Assembly: GCA_038321775.1 (NCBI GenBank)
Contig: JBBQFI010000002.1
Location: forward strand, 372,001-436,000
DNA: 64,000 bases
Origin: JBBQFI01 sp038321775
GTDB taxonomy: Bacteria > Verrucomicrobiota > Verrucomicrobiia > Chthoniobacterales > UBA10450
Direction: 5' to 3'
Shown here: positions 9,132 to 17,637 of the stretch, one piece after another
How positions within the stretch are numbered: the first letter of the stretch is position 1
How the letters are laid out: each line of letters starts with the position of its first letter
Translations under genes and position numbers: made by a program
The notes under the pieces: model-generated
What the model was told of the DNA's origin: nothing
Database searches by the model: none
What the model saw: only the letters and a program-made list of their open reading frames with translations

Positions 9132-10037
9132 CTAAGCCGTCCGCGCGTCGAGCCGATAAATATCCTGGAGCGATTTCACGATCGCGCCCGGTCGCGCCAG
9201 GTACCACGCCACCGTGTAATCGAGCGATTGCTGCACCGCCTCGCGTCCCGCCACATCAAATGGATTGCAGCACGCCACCATGATCGTGCGGCTGATCAGA
9301 TCGAACGGCACGAAAAGCCGGCCGAGCGTGAGATGATCCGGTAACATCCGCGCCACCTGCCGGTCCACGTCGTAATATTCCAACGGGATAAACGCGAACT
9401 TCGTCCGATCGATTAACGACGAGAGCACAGCGTCGAGCTTGTCCGTGTCCTGCCGGCAAAGTTTATCCAGGAGCGAGGCTCCCAGCGCCTGCCCCGTCAA
9501 ATCCTTGTTTAAAGTCTTCACCGTCTCGAGTCCGGCCGCGACTTCGTCTTCGGGAAAAAGCTGTTGCACGATCAAAAATTTCGCGAGCGAATCATCGCCG
9601 CGTTCGCCCAGTTCATGATGCCGGCTGTGGCGCGTATCGGGCATCTCGATCAAGGACGAGCCATTCGCTCCAGCCGGGAGCAGATCCGTCGCGATCAAAC
9701 CGGAATGTGCGCCCCCTTCGTTTTTGTGGCCGCCCTGCTGGAGCTTGTTTTCGATATCGCCGAGAAGCGCGAGAATCTCCGGCGAATTCGGTTCCTTCAG
9801 CAGGATCACCTCGCACTCCTGCATCGCGAGCGTGTAGGAGCCGACATTGAAATAAGCCTCCGCTAAACGGCGCGAAACGCGGAACGATTCATCGAGCCGC
9901 CCGATTTTGCGGTAGCCTTCCTTCAGAATCTCCAGCGACTGATAATCGTCAGGTTGTGTTTGAGTAATGACCTCAAACATCTCGATCGTTTGCACGATCT
10001 GACTTCTCTCTTCCTCTGATAACGTGTGTTCCAGCAC
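9132..10037 (-). CDS. TPR plus MshEN-domain protein, first gene of the pilB-mgl operon
   Basis: The 301-residue protein has tetratricopeptide-like helices at about residues 10-105 (QPDDYQSLEILKEGYRKIG and LKEPNSPEILALLGDIE) and a C-terminal region from about residue 165 resembling the N-terminal MshEN module of GspE/PilB ATPases (GQALGASLLDKLC, FIPLEYYDVDR, LPDHLTLGRLFVPF). MshEN modules of some ATPases bind cyclic di-GMP, but I cannot confirm the binding residues. It has no ATPase core. Its position directly upstream of pilB suggests an adaptor or regulatory subunit of the same machine. Confidence 0.7.
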   Translation of the reverse strand: MLEHTLSEEERSQIVQTIEMFEVITQTQPDDYQSLEILKEGYRKIGRLDESFRVSRRLAEAYFNVGSYTLAMQECEVILLKEPNSPEILALLGDIENKLQQGGHKNEGGAHSGLIATDLLPAGANGSSLIEMPDTRHSRHHELGERGDDSLAKFLIVQQLFPEDEVAAGLETVKTLNKDLTGQALGASLLDKLCRQDTDKLDAVLSSLIDRTKFAFIPLEYYDVDRQVARMLPDHLTLGRLFVPFDLISRTIMVACCNPFDVAGREAVQQSLDYTVAWYLARPGAIVKSLQDIYRLDARTA

Positions 10038-10294
10038 AGCTCCGCATTAAAAGCTAGAACCATGCCGATGCGTGCCGCATCACTGGACGAATTGTCTCTA
10101 TTAGATACGCAGCATCGCGCTGTCGTCCATTTCAGCACGTCGTTTCCCGCCCATCGCCGCCGCATTTATCCGCTCCCGACCGCTGACCGTCCTTCGTCGT
10201 CGATCCTCTGATTCAACTTTCCGCCTTCCACTTTTCGCTCGGTTTGCCGGTTCGATCCGAATATAAATCTCCGCGACCGCCGCGCCTGAACCTG
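10038..10294. promoter_or_regulatory. Divergent intergenic region between the pilB-mgl operon and the pseudopilin cassette
   Basis: This 257-base gap separates two oppositely oriented operons of related function and must hold their start signals. I see no confident -35/-10 pair. The stretch 10211-10240 is pyrimidine-rich and resembles the TTCCGC-type repeats found just downstream inside the cassette gene. No open reading frame here looks real. Confidence 0.4.
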
Positions 10295-11206
10295 ATGAAA
10301 TCCCGATCCGCCACATCGACCTTCTCCCTGCTCCGCCCTCGACATTCCGCATTCCGCATTCCCCCTTCTTGCTGCTCTTCCAATTCCGCCTTCCGCAATC
10401 CACGATCCGCAGTTCAGAACGCCTTTACCCTTCTCGAGCTGCTCGTCGTCATCGGCATCATCGCAATCCTTTCCGCGCTTCTGGTGCCAGCTTTCACTAC
10501 CCGAAAATCCGCGGACGACGTTACCAATGCCGCATATGCAATCGCCGGCGTGCTGGAACAGGCGCGAAATTACGCGATGAGCAATAACACCTACGTGTGG
10601 GTTGGATTTTACGAGGAAAATTCAACCGCCTTCGCTCCCACCAATGCACCGCCTCCCTATCCGGGCAAAGGACGCGTTCTCCTGGTCTCCGTCAGCTCGG
10701 TTGACGGCACGAAGATTTTTGAAGATTCAGATCCCGCGGCTTTGCTTCCCACAGCTCGAATTAAGCAGGTCGGAAAATTGACGCGGGTTGAGGGAATACA
10801 CATGACGGAAATTGGCGCGCCGCCTTCTCCTACGCCTTTTCCGACTCCAGATCCCAATAGTATCGATGGACGACCACCCCAACCTTATGCGGATGGCTCC
10901 CCTTTCGATCATTTTAATCGAATTAGCAGCGACGACCCAAGCAGCAAACAGGTAAACGGCGATAAGACTCAATTTCCTTTCGTCGCGCAAAACTACACGT
11001 TCTATAAAACGGTTAGATTTAGTCCTCGCGGCGAAGCGAATATCAATAGCACTTACTCCTTAAAGCACGCGGGAGAAATTGGACTGGTGGCTACTCACGG
11101 GGACTCCGCACCAACGCCGCCAACTTCTCCTGCAAAGTATTCCGGCAATGTAGTTGCCCTTCAGTTCAGCGGAGTTGGTGGCAACATCAAAATTTACCGA
11201 AAGTGA
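10295..11206 (+). CDS. Pseudopilin, Verru_Chthon cassette protein D type
   Basis: The 303-residue protein has a type III (prepilin) signal: NAFTLLELLVVIGIIAILSA with Ala rather than Gly before the cleavage site and Glu at position +5. The roughly 45 residues before it are encoded by TTCCGC-type heptamer repeats (HSAFRIP-like), an N-terminal extension I have seen described for Verrucomicrobia pseudopilins. The C-terminal part is a secreted beta-rich domain with Pro-rich loops. I chose the ATG at 10295 over a TTG at 10244; the true start could lie even closer to the signal. It is the first of four overlapping cassette genes. Confidence 0.75.
   Translation: MKSRSATSTFSLLRPRHSAFRIPPSCCSSNSAFRNPRSAVQNAFTLLELLVVIGIIAILSALLVPAFTTRKSADDVTNAAYAIAGVLEQARNYAMSNNTYVWVGFYEENSTAFAPTNAPPPYPGKGRVLLVSVSSVDGTKIFEDSDPAALLPTARIKQVGKLTRVEGIHMTEIGAPPSPTPFPTPDPNSIDGRPPQPYADGSPFDHFNRISSDDPSSKQVNGDKTQFPFVAQNYTFYKTVRFSPRGEANINSTYSLKHAGEIGLVATHGDSAPTPPTSPAKYSGNVVALQFSGVGGNIKIYRK
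10344..10396 (+). repeat. Heptanucleotide repeats of the ATTCCGC type
   Basis: Three tandem units ATTCCGC, ATTCCGC, ATTCCCC occupy 10344-10364, and two more related units occupy 10383-10396. They lie in the 5' part of the first pseudopilin gene and encode the HSAFRIP / NSAFRNP segments in front of the prepilin signal. A period of 7 bases in coding sequence means any change of one unit shifts the frame. Confidence 0.7.
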
Positions 11207-11688
11207 CCCGACGCCATCGCTATCAAGCAAGCTTTTCGCTTGTGGAAGTTACCCTCGCACTAGGTGTCGCCGCGGTATGCCTAATTTCTATCTTTGGCCT
11301 TCTTCCGATCGGCTTGCGGACAAATCAAAACGCAACGGAGCAAACCGCATCTGCTGATCTGTTAGGCGCAGTGTCTGCCGATTTGCGCGCCACTCCGGTG
11401 ACGATGCCGCGCGGAGGAGCAACTACTTCGCAACAATTTGCTATCCGTATCCCAGCGAATCCAGTTAGCGCCGCAACAACTTCAACGCTCTACTTTACGA
11501 GTGAAGGGCAGTTTTCACCTACCCTCAACCCAAACTCACGGTACCTCTTGACGATTACATTCGTAATGAATGGCACTGGTGCACGTAGCGCAACCCTCGC
11601 GGATTTAAAGATGACTTGGCCCGCAGCAGCTGCCGCAACCAACGTTGCTGGGTCAGTGGAGACGCTTGTCGCATTGGATCGCAACTAA
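11203..11688 (+). CDS. Pseudopilin, Verru_Chthon cassette protein B type
   Basis: The 161-residue protein starts at a GTG overlapping the stop of the preceding gene. Its prepilin signal is ASFSLVEVTLALGVAAVCLI with the +5 glutamate, followed by a secreted domain rich in Thr and Ala. It should be cleaved by a PilD-type peptidase and incorporated in, or associated with, a pseudopilus. The size and position (second in the cassette) match the B component of the Verru_Chthon cassette as I remember it. Confidence 0.75.
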   Translation: MTRRHRYQASFSLVEVTLALGVAAVCLISIFGLLPIGLRTNQNATEQTASADLLGAVSADLRATPVTMPRGGATTSQQFAIRIPANPVSAATTSTLYFTSEGQFSPTLNPNSRYLLTITFVMNGTGARSATLADLKMTWPAAAAATNVAGSVETLVALDRN

Positions 11689-11698
11689 CGAATAAGTC

Positions 11699-12571
11699 AT
11701 GCGAAAATTCATATTAGAGAAAGCATTCACTCTCGTCGAAATGCTGGTTTCGATTACGATATTAACATTACTCGTTCTTTTCGTGGCGCAGTTATTCAAC
11801 AGTGCCACCGCTATTACCTCATCTCGTAGCAAACGAATCGATACTGACGCCCAAGCGCGACCGTTACTCGATCGGATGGCGCTTGATTTCGCGCAAATGG
11901 TCAAGAGGAGTGATGTCGATTACTTCGCCAAAGGTACCGCTACGCCTAACTCGCCTGCTGGCGCAATGACTGGCAATGATCAGATCGCCTTTTTCAGCAT
12001 AGTTGCCGGTTACAACACGGCAAATGCGAGTCCAATTTCCTTGGTCGCCTATCGAATCAACGCGAAGAACCAAATGGAGCGGGTAGGGAAGGGGCTAATT
12101 TGGAATGGCGATACGTCAGGCGGAACGCCTCTTGTGTTTCTTCCGCTTACAATCGCGGGGACATGGGCGTCAGCAACAGATTTGACGGCCGCGCCAACAC
12201 CAGAACCAGACGCTGAGCTGGTGGCCCGCAACGTGTTCCGTTTTGAGTATTTTTACTTGCTTAACAATGGTAATTTTTCCGACGTCCCGTGGGACAGCAG
12301 CGCAGGTCACACGACCGTGAGTGGCATGCAAGACGTTACCGGCATCTCAGTCCTGATCGCAACGGCAGATCCGAAAAGTAGGGTTTTACTTTCAGATACG
12401 CAGTTTACCACGTTAGCTGGACGCATGAACGATTTTGCAAATTCGATGGCACCGGGAGCCTTAGTGGCCCAATGGCAGAGCGCGCTTGATACTACAAACG
12501 ACATGTCGCGCCCAGCGATTACGGGCGTGAAAATCTACCAGCGTTACTTCCCGATTACCCGAAAGCTTTGA
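11699..12571 (+). CDS. Pseudopilin, Verru_Chthon cassette protein C type
   Basis: The 290-residue protein has a prepilin signal KAFTLVEMLVSITILTLLVL directly after a short basic leader, then a GspJ/PilW-like secreted domain. The start lies 10 bases after the previous stop and the next gene begins 3 bases downstream, so it sits in the middle of one operon. Codon use from here through the next gene is visibly more A/T-rich than in the flanking pilB operon. Confidence 0.75.
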   Translation: MRKFILEKAFTLVEMLVSITILTLLVLFVAQLFNSATAITSSRSKRIDTDAQARPLLDRMALDFAQMVKRSDVDYFAKGTATPNSPAGAMTGNDQIAFFSIVAGYNTANASPISLVAYRINAKNQMERVGKGLIWNGDTSGGTPLVFLPLTIAGTWASATDLTAAPTPEPDAELVARNVFRFEYFYLLNNGNFSDVPWDSSAGHTTVSGMQDVTGISVLIATADPKSRVLLSDTQFTTLAGRMNDFANSMAPGALVAQWQSALDTTNDMSRPAITGVKIYQRYFPITRKL

Positions 12572-12574
12572 GTT

Positions 12575-15500
12575 ATGTTTCTTTATAGGCGCGTTAACAC
12601 TAATCGTACCACTGGTGTAGCGCTCGTTATTGTTCTCGCCTTCGTCGTTCTTCTTGCTGGAATTGTTGTCGCGTATTTGGCTCGAACGAGTACTGACCGG
12701 CAGCTTGCGCACGCGACCTTCAATGAAGCCAAATCGGATCAGCTCGCTCGCAGCGCACTGGACGTGATTGTTGCAGACCTTAAACAGGAAATTGTCAATG
12801 GATCGACACCATCGACGGTTGGCAACCACACAATTTACACGCCAACGACTAATGCGAATATGGTGCCGCAACGCAGCGGAAATCCTGGTGGTTCTCCCGA
12901 TCCAATTCCAAACCTTATTCGACGCAGTATTCAGTCGGACCCCATGCCGTCGCCGGGTGTTGCGAGCCGGGCCTCGGCCTCGAGTTCTACTTCAGCTTCG
13001 CTTAGTGGCACTTCAATCAGTTCAGCGCGCTGGAATAAGCACTACTTAATTCCGCGTGACCCAGCCCTGTACGGCGGGGCACAGGCTACAAAAATTGGCA
13101 CCGATCCGGTGCCTCAATTTGTAGCACCAGATTGGGTATTTGTAACGAACAACGGACCCACTGTTATTTCTAGCAATTCAAACACAGTTATCGGTCGTTA
13201 TGCTTATGCTATCTATGATGAAGGAAATTTGATGGACGTCAACGTTGGCGGTTACCCTTCACCTACTCCATCACCAGCACCCGCTAGTTACGTGCAAGCC
13301 ATTGGCCGAAAGGGCTCCCTCGGTTTTGCAGATTTGACTGTGTTGGGTATGTCGACAGGCGGCATCGGCGACGTCGTCGGTTGGCGTAATTATGCATCGG
13401 TTCAACCAAGTGGCGTGTTCAAGAACTTCACGTTTGATGCCAATGCGGTCAGTCGATACGTAACTTATCTGACTTCAAATAAGAATGGCTTCATGACAGT
13501 GGATACAACGCCATGGAGCAGCCGTACAAACCAAGCTTTTATAGGTCGACAAACGCTCATTGGGTTCCGCTCAAGCAGCGGTTTTGGACAAGATGCCCTG
13601 CAATATCTTGGCACATTCTCTCGTGAGACAGACACTCCGTCGTGGAGTCCGGCGTCTCCAAATGCTACAAACCCGAATTTTCGAACACTTGCGGTAACGA
13701 ATTCGTTTTTACGCAACGATGGAACTACAGCCATTATTGATGAACCGCTCGTTAAGAGCCGTTTTCTGCTGCAGCGGTTAAACTGGCTTACATACAAAGG
13801 GCCTAGCGCCGCACGAACCATTCCGCCTTCGCTGCCGGTTCCTCCCTCTTCTGATCCGAATTACGACATGTGGACATTGGTTAACACCTACGGGCTATCA
13901 TCTACCTTTCTTCAACAGGGAACCGACCTAAGTCAGACCGGCGAGACCGCAAGCACTGCTAACATCTACAAGTACTTTGGTCTGGTTTGGGACGCAACGA
14001 ACGAGAGATGGAACTACATCGGACACCCCGCTAGCCCTACTTCGACATCCCCACCAACGAACTCCATTGCAACACTCAATTCGATCCTAGGCACTCGGGA
14101 GCCAGATTTGTTTGAACTTCTTCAAGCAGGGATTCTGAATGGTTCTCTCGGAGATTTCAGCACGAGCATATTTCCTACAAATCATCAGCAGTCAAAAATG
14201 CTTCAAATACTCACGATCGGAGCAAATCTAGTTAGCCAAGCCACGATAGATTCATATCCAACACGTATTGCTTGCTCGGTTAATAGCACCATAATGGAAG
14301 CAGTCGGGACGGAGCGCCTTCCTTACCTGAATATGCTCGCGGCGTGCGCTGTTGGTTCTTCACTTACCACAGGAGGAGCAAGTTGGTTTCTTATTCCAAA
14401 TATTTGGGATCCATATCGAAACACCTCAGACCTCACTGCGTTGCCCGTTCGCCCAACTATCCAGATTACGGTGAATGGGAAGGTGTCCTTTGGAGCCGTC
14501 TCAGGAAGTACAACAACGCCGGTGTCCACTCCAGTCCCATCTCCTACCCCGACACCCATGAGTGCATGGTTAGTGTCCGGTTCAGCGTCGGGCGGTCGCG
14601 ATGGTTTATTTGGTGGACTCCCGGAGTCAGCGAAGATCGACACTGGTGATTTGCCGGCGGCGGCAGTAAGCCCTACGCCTTCCTCGTTCAATGCTTATCC
14701 CTTTGCTTCCGAAAGTTCGAATGGCGCAGCACCCTCGATGGCTTGGCGCACGACAAACGCGTTGAGTGGCTCCAATCGTTACGTTGTAATGCGGGCTGGT
14801 CATCCCGGTAGTGCTATAACGGCTTCGATACTTGGCAAAAATCCCGCGTTGATTCTAAACGCCGGTTTCCAAGTGACGATGGATTATCAATCACCCATAA
14901 ATAGCTCAAAATGGTATTCGTATTCATTTTTGCAGGGAAATAACGAAAGCAGCACTTGGATGGGCCAAACACAAATCGTTGATACGAACAGCGTCTATTC
15001 AACCGTTACCGTAACTCCCGCACCAACGGCTACGCCTTATCCGACACAAACAATTGCGACAGTAGCAAACCCGACGCAAATCACGCCGTGGGCTATGTCG
15101 ACCGTTAATTTGGCTTCGACGTTCATTAAAAGCGACCCAAGAAGTATTCGGTTCAATAGCATCATCGATACGCTGACGGATCCCAACGCATCGCCGGCGC
15201 CCATCGCGGCAGTTATAAAGTCGATCTGGCCCAACGGAATGACACCTCAAAACTTGGGATCGACAGCAGCGAATCCTGCTCTTTACGCGCAAAATGTTAG
15301 CAGTTACACCGATGCCGATGGGCAGCTCCGAATGGGCGATAATGGCCCAAACTCGAGCAATCCTTACGCATCCGCCTCTCCCTCGCCTTCTCCTGCAACT
15401 ACAAGCCCGTTTGGGGATAGCGTTCGACCCATCGTGCTCAACAGACCTTTTCGGAGCATCGCCGAAATGGGTTATGTTTTCCGCGACCAACCTTTCAAGA

Positions 15501-16030
15501 CTCTCGATTTTCTAACAAGTAACAGCGCGGACGCGGCTCTCCTCGATCTTTTTTGCGTGAATGAGAATACCGATCCGTCACAACGGCGGGCAGGCGTTGT
15601 GAATATGAACACGAGAGATGGCCCTGTCCTTGCATCGCTTATAGCTCGTGTCTTCCAGACCGATAACAGTGCATCAAGTGATGTTAACTCAACGAACGCC
15701 ACAACCATCGCGAATAACTTAGTGACCCGCACAAGTACGACGCCCTTGATTAACTGCGGGGATTTAATCACTCAGGTCGCAAGCGACACGACTTTGCCGT
15801 TAACTAAGACTCAGCATGAAGCGATTTTGAGGGCGCTCGCTGATAGTGGCCAAACCCGCACATGGAACCTAATGATTGATGTGATCGCACAGTCGGGACG
15901 CTATCCGCCCACCGCTACAAATCTTTCTCAGTTTGTCGCCGAGGGAGAAAAACGTTATTGGCTTCATGTCGCAATTGATCGCTTCACTGGCGAAATAATC
16001 GATCAGCAGCTCGAAGCGGTTTACGAGTAG
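12575..16030 (+). CDS. Large surface protein, Verru_Chthon cassette protein A type
   Basis: The 1151-residue protein begins with a short basic leader and one helix (GVALVIVLAFVVLLAGIVVAY) like PilX/GspK minor pseudopilins, then a very long extracellular part rich in Ser, Thr, Asn and Pro with several Ser-Pro linkers (SPTPTP-like at about residues 645-660 and 935-950). GspK-type proteins cap the pseudopilus tip. The C-terminal 80 residues (YWLHVAIDRFTGEIIDQQLEAVYE) are more regular. Length and position match cassette protein A. The substrate or function of this system is unknown to me. Confidence 0.75.
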   Translation: MFLYRRVNTNRTTGVALVIVLAFVVLLAGIVVAYLARTSTDRQLAHATFNEAKSDQLARSALDVIVADLKQEIVNGSTPSTVGNHTIYTPTTNANMVPQRSGNPGGSPDPIPNLIRRSIQSDPMPSPGVASRASASSSTSASLSGTSISSARWNKHYLIPRDPALYGGAQATKIGTDPVPQFVAPDWVFVTNNGPTVISSNSNTVIGRYAYAIYDEGNLMDVNVGGYPSPTPSPAPASYVQAIGRKGSLGFADLTVLGMSTGGIGDVVGWRNYASVQPSGVFKNFTFDANAVSRYVTYLTSNKNGFMTVDTTPWSSRTNQAFIGRQTLIGFRSSSGFGQDALQYLGTFSRETDTPSWSPASPNATNPNFRTLAVTNSFLRNDGTTAIIDEPLVKSRFLLQRLNWLTYKGPSAARTIPPSLPVPPSSDPNYDMWTLVNTYGLSSTFLQQGTDLSQTGETASTANIYKYFGLVWDATNERWNYIGHPASPTSTSPPTNSIATLNSILGTREPDLFELLQAGILNGSLGDFSTSIFPTNHQQSKMLQILTIGANLVSQATIDSYPTRIACSVNSTIMEAVGTERLPYLNMLAACAVGSSLTTGGASWFLIPNIWDPYRNTSDLTALPVRPTIQITVNGKVSFGAVSGSTTTPVSTPVPSPTPTPMSAWLVSGSASGGRDGLFGGLPESAKIDTGDLPAAAVSPTPSSFNAYPFASESSNGAAPSMAWRTTNALSGSNRYVVMRAGHPGSAITASILGKNPALILNAGFQVTMDYQSPINSSKWYSYSFLQGNNESSTWMGQTQIVDTNSVYSTVTVTPAPTATPYPTQTIATVANPTQITPWAMSTVNLASTFIKSDPRSIRFNSIIDTLTDPNASPAPIAAVIKSIWPNGMTPQNLGSTAANPALYAQNVSSYTDADGQLRMGDNGPNSSNPYASASPSPSPATTSPFGDSVRPIVLNRPFRSIAEMGYVFRDQPFKTLDFLTSNSADAALLDLFCVNENTDPSQRRAGVVNMNTRDGPVLASLIARVFQTDNSASSDVNSTNATTIANNLVTRTSTTPLINCGDLITQVASDTTLPLTKTQHEAILRALADSGQTRTWNLMIDVIAQSGRYPPTATNLSQFVAEGEKRYWLHVAIDRFTGEIIDQQLEAVYE

Positions 16031-16036
16031 TCGATA

Positions 16037-16345
16037 CTAATGCGGCCTAGGACTCTTGTGCCGCGGCGGATCGAGGGCTGAGCGGTGGTTCGGATCGAAC
16101 ATCCATGAGCCCGAGCCAGACGTGTGAGTCCCTGAAGGAGTTGGAGTGCCCAATGTCGCTTGCCGATTTGGGTCTACCATCCATTGGCCACCAGGTGTAG
16201 AAGGCACGACGCGAACGTGCGGAACCGCAACCGTTGTTCGCGGCGCTGGCCGAACAACACTATTGGGCAGCCGATCTTTGAATGGAATTTCCCAGCCCAG
16301 ATAGATCAGGGCTCCGATCAGGAATATTTCGACGAGTAATCGCAT
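16037..16345 (-). CDS. Small membrane-anchored hypothetical protein
   Basis: The 102-residue protein has one N-terminal hydrophobic segment (LLVEIFLIGALIYLGWEI), then a hydrophilic tail with two similar blocks, QWMVDPNRQATLGTP and SWMFDPNHRSALDPP, that look like an internal duplication. No family is recognised. It is convergent with the cassette, its stop lying 6 bases after the cassette end. The duplication and a plausible start after a purine-rich stretch support a real gene, with moderate certainty. Confidence 0.55.
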   Translation of the reverse strand: MRLLVEIFLIGALIYLGWEIPFKDRLPNSVVRPAPRTTVAVPHVRVVPSTPGGQWMVDPNRQATLGTPTPSGTHTSGSGSWMFDPNHRSALDPPRHKSPRPH

Positions 16346-16445
16346 AAGGGGTTAGGGAACGGCGAAGATTGTCAGAATGCGTTCGCGGACGCAATCTCAG
16401 TTTCCTCACGGGAAACCATCTAAATTGTTGTCCGGTCCCCTGGCA

Positions 16446-16818
16446 CGCTCTCGACGCAAGCTGAACAGCTCTTTTCGGCAATTGACGCGTTTTTTCGCCT
16501 GTTGACATGCTCGAGGAGGCTATTTACACGCCCGAGTTGCCATCTGACATGCTCGAGTTGCCGGCTGCCGCATTTTTTCCGTCAAATTCAACGCCTCGAG
16601 GAAGCGATTGGCGCGGTCGAGGAGCGGGCTGACACGCTCGAGTTGCCGGCTGACGCGCTCTAGGATGCAACTGACACGCCCGAGTAACCGGATTTACATG
16701 CTCGAGGAGGCGGCTGACACGCTCGAGGAGGCAAGTTACACGCTCTAAAAATGGATTGTTGCGCTCGAGAAATCGTCTGTCGCGCTCGAGGAATCCATTC
16801 ACGGGCGCAGCGTGTCAA
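16446..16818. repeat. Intergenic array of about 17 degenerate 20-22 bp units, core TGACACGCTCGAG
   Basis: This stretch holds no convincing gene. It is a head-to-tail series of units close to CGCTCGAGGAGGCGGCTGACA, nearly all 21 or 22 bases long; clear units start at 16507, 16570, 16615, 16678 and 16699. The minus strand is open across 16524-16802 and would give a heptad peptide (FLER-type repeats), but this follows from the period being a multiple of three. There are no spacers of unique sequence, so it is not a CRISPR array. A 21-bp period places each core on the same DNA face. Confidence 0.75.
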
Positions 16819-16835
16819 AGACGTGACAAGCGCGG

Positions 16836-17429
16836 GTGCGGTTGATTAGAATCTCGACTCGTGAAGTGGCTCTTCTCCTGGATCCGCCTACTCGGGCGGC
16901 GATAATCGGCGCCGTGGCCACAGCAATTTCTGCATTGGTTGCCGTTGTCGGTGTATCGATAACGATTATCTCCACTCGCAGACGAGAGCGGCAAGACCAG
17001 CTGCTTAAGCTACGGCGAGAAACTTATCTGAATTTCTCCGACGACGCTTCGGAGGCGATAGGCGCTTTAACTACCCTACATCAATCTAACGTTACGTATT
17101 ACACGAAAAAGGAGGTCATCAGCAAATTCGCGCGTTCCGTAAATGAAATGGCAATGCTAGGCGATCAAAAGACGGTTGAAAGCGTTACCGACTACAAGGA
17201 CGCATTCGACGCGCAATTCGATCTGATAATTTCTGAGAAGAGCAAGGGCGCAAACGAAGACGAGCTTCTAAAATTGTGCCAAGTCGCCTTTCACAAACTC
17301 GGACCGCTGGGAGTCGAGCTGAATCTGGCAATTCGAAAAGAGCTGCGCATCTCCACCAAAAAGGGATGGTTTAGGGGAAAGCGGTCTATTCGGGAAAAAA
17401 TGCGGCAGGTTTTTGACACCAAACCATGA
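16836..17429 (+). CDS. Single-pass membrane protein of unknown function
   Basis: The 197-residue protein has one membrane helix at about residues 19-45 (AAIIGAVATAISALVAVVGV), then a long, charged, mostly helical cytoplasmic part. I do not recognise a family. Base composition is somewhat more A/T-rich than in the neighbours and it stands alone next to repeat arrays, which would fit recent acquisition. The GTG at 16836 is the longest start; a GTG at 16866 is an alternative. No operon partner is apparent. Confidence 0.55.
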   Translation: MRLIRISTREVALLLDPPTRAAIIGAVATAISALVAVVGVSITIISTRRRERQDQLLKLRRETYLNFSDDASEAIGALTTLHQSNVTYYTKKEVISKFARSVNEMAMLGDQKTVESVTDYKDAFDAQFDLIISEKSKGANEDELLKLCQVAFHKLGPLGVELNLAIRKELRISTKKGWFRGKRSIREKMRQVFDTKP

Positions 17430-17583
17430 GCGATGTTCCACTGCGAACTGGCGGGGCCGCTTTTATGCAATCACCCGCCTGTCTAGCTTTATCCCTTAAG
17501 ACATCCTCTGAGAACACCGGAACGGCGCGCGAAGTGTTCAGCGCGGCTGTGCCGTCTACCCGCCGCGGTCCCACCGCGTCGTG

Positions 17584-17614
17584 TTCTGACTTCTGACTTC
17601 CGACATCTGACCTC
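17584..17614 (+). repeat. Heptanucleotide repeat TTCTGAC
   Basis: Four tandem seven-base units, TTCTGAC, TTCTGAC, TTCCGAC and ATCTGAC, run from 17584 to 17611 and a partial fifth follows. They lie just downstream of the molybdoenzyme gene, between it and the preceding plus-strand gene. Period and style match the ATTCCGC repeat at 10344. Confidence 0.7.
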
Positions 17615-17637
17615 CGTTTTTCGTGTCACGAAAAACG
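17615..17637 (-). terminator. Perfect 11-bp inverted repeat overlapping the molybdoenzyme stop codon
   Basis: CGTTTTTCGTG at 17615-17625 is the exact reverse complement of CACGAAAAACG at 17627-17637, with one central base. The stop codon of the minus-strand gene (17626-17628) lies in the centre. It could act as a transcript-end hairpin for that gene; the loop would have to open to at least three bases and no separate U-run follows, so terminator function is uncertain. Confidence 0.4.

Noticed and set aside
16524..16802. Minus-strand heptad-repeat protein (FLER-type)
   Set aside because: The open frame follows from a tandem unit close to 21 bases, some units are 22 bases long and break the heptad, and there is no sign of a start signal. 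Kept as a repeat.
16446..16818. CRISPR array
   Set aside because: Units are degenerate and directly adjacent, with no unique spacers, no leader and no cas genes.
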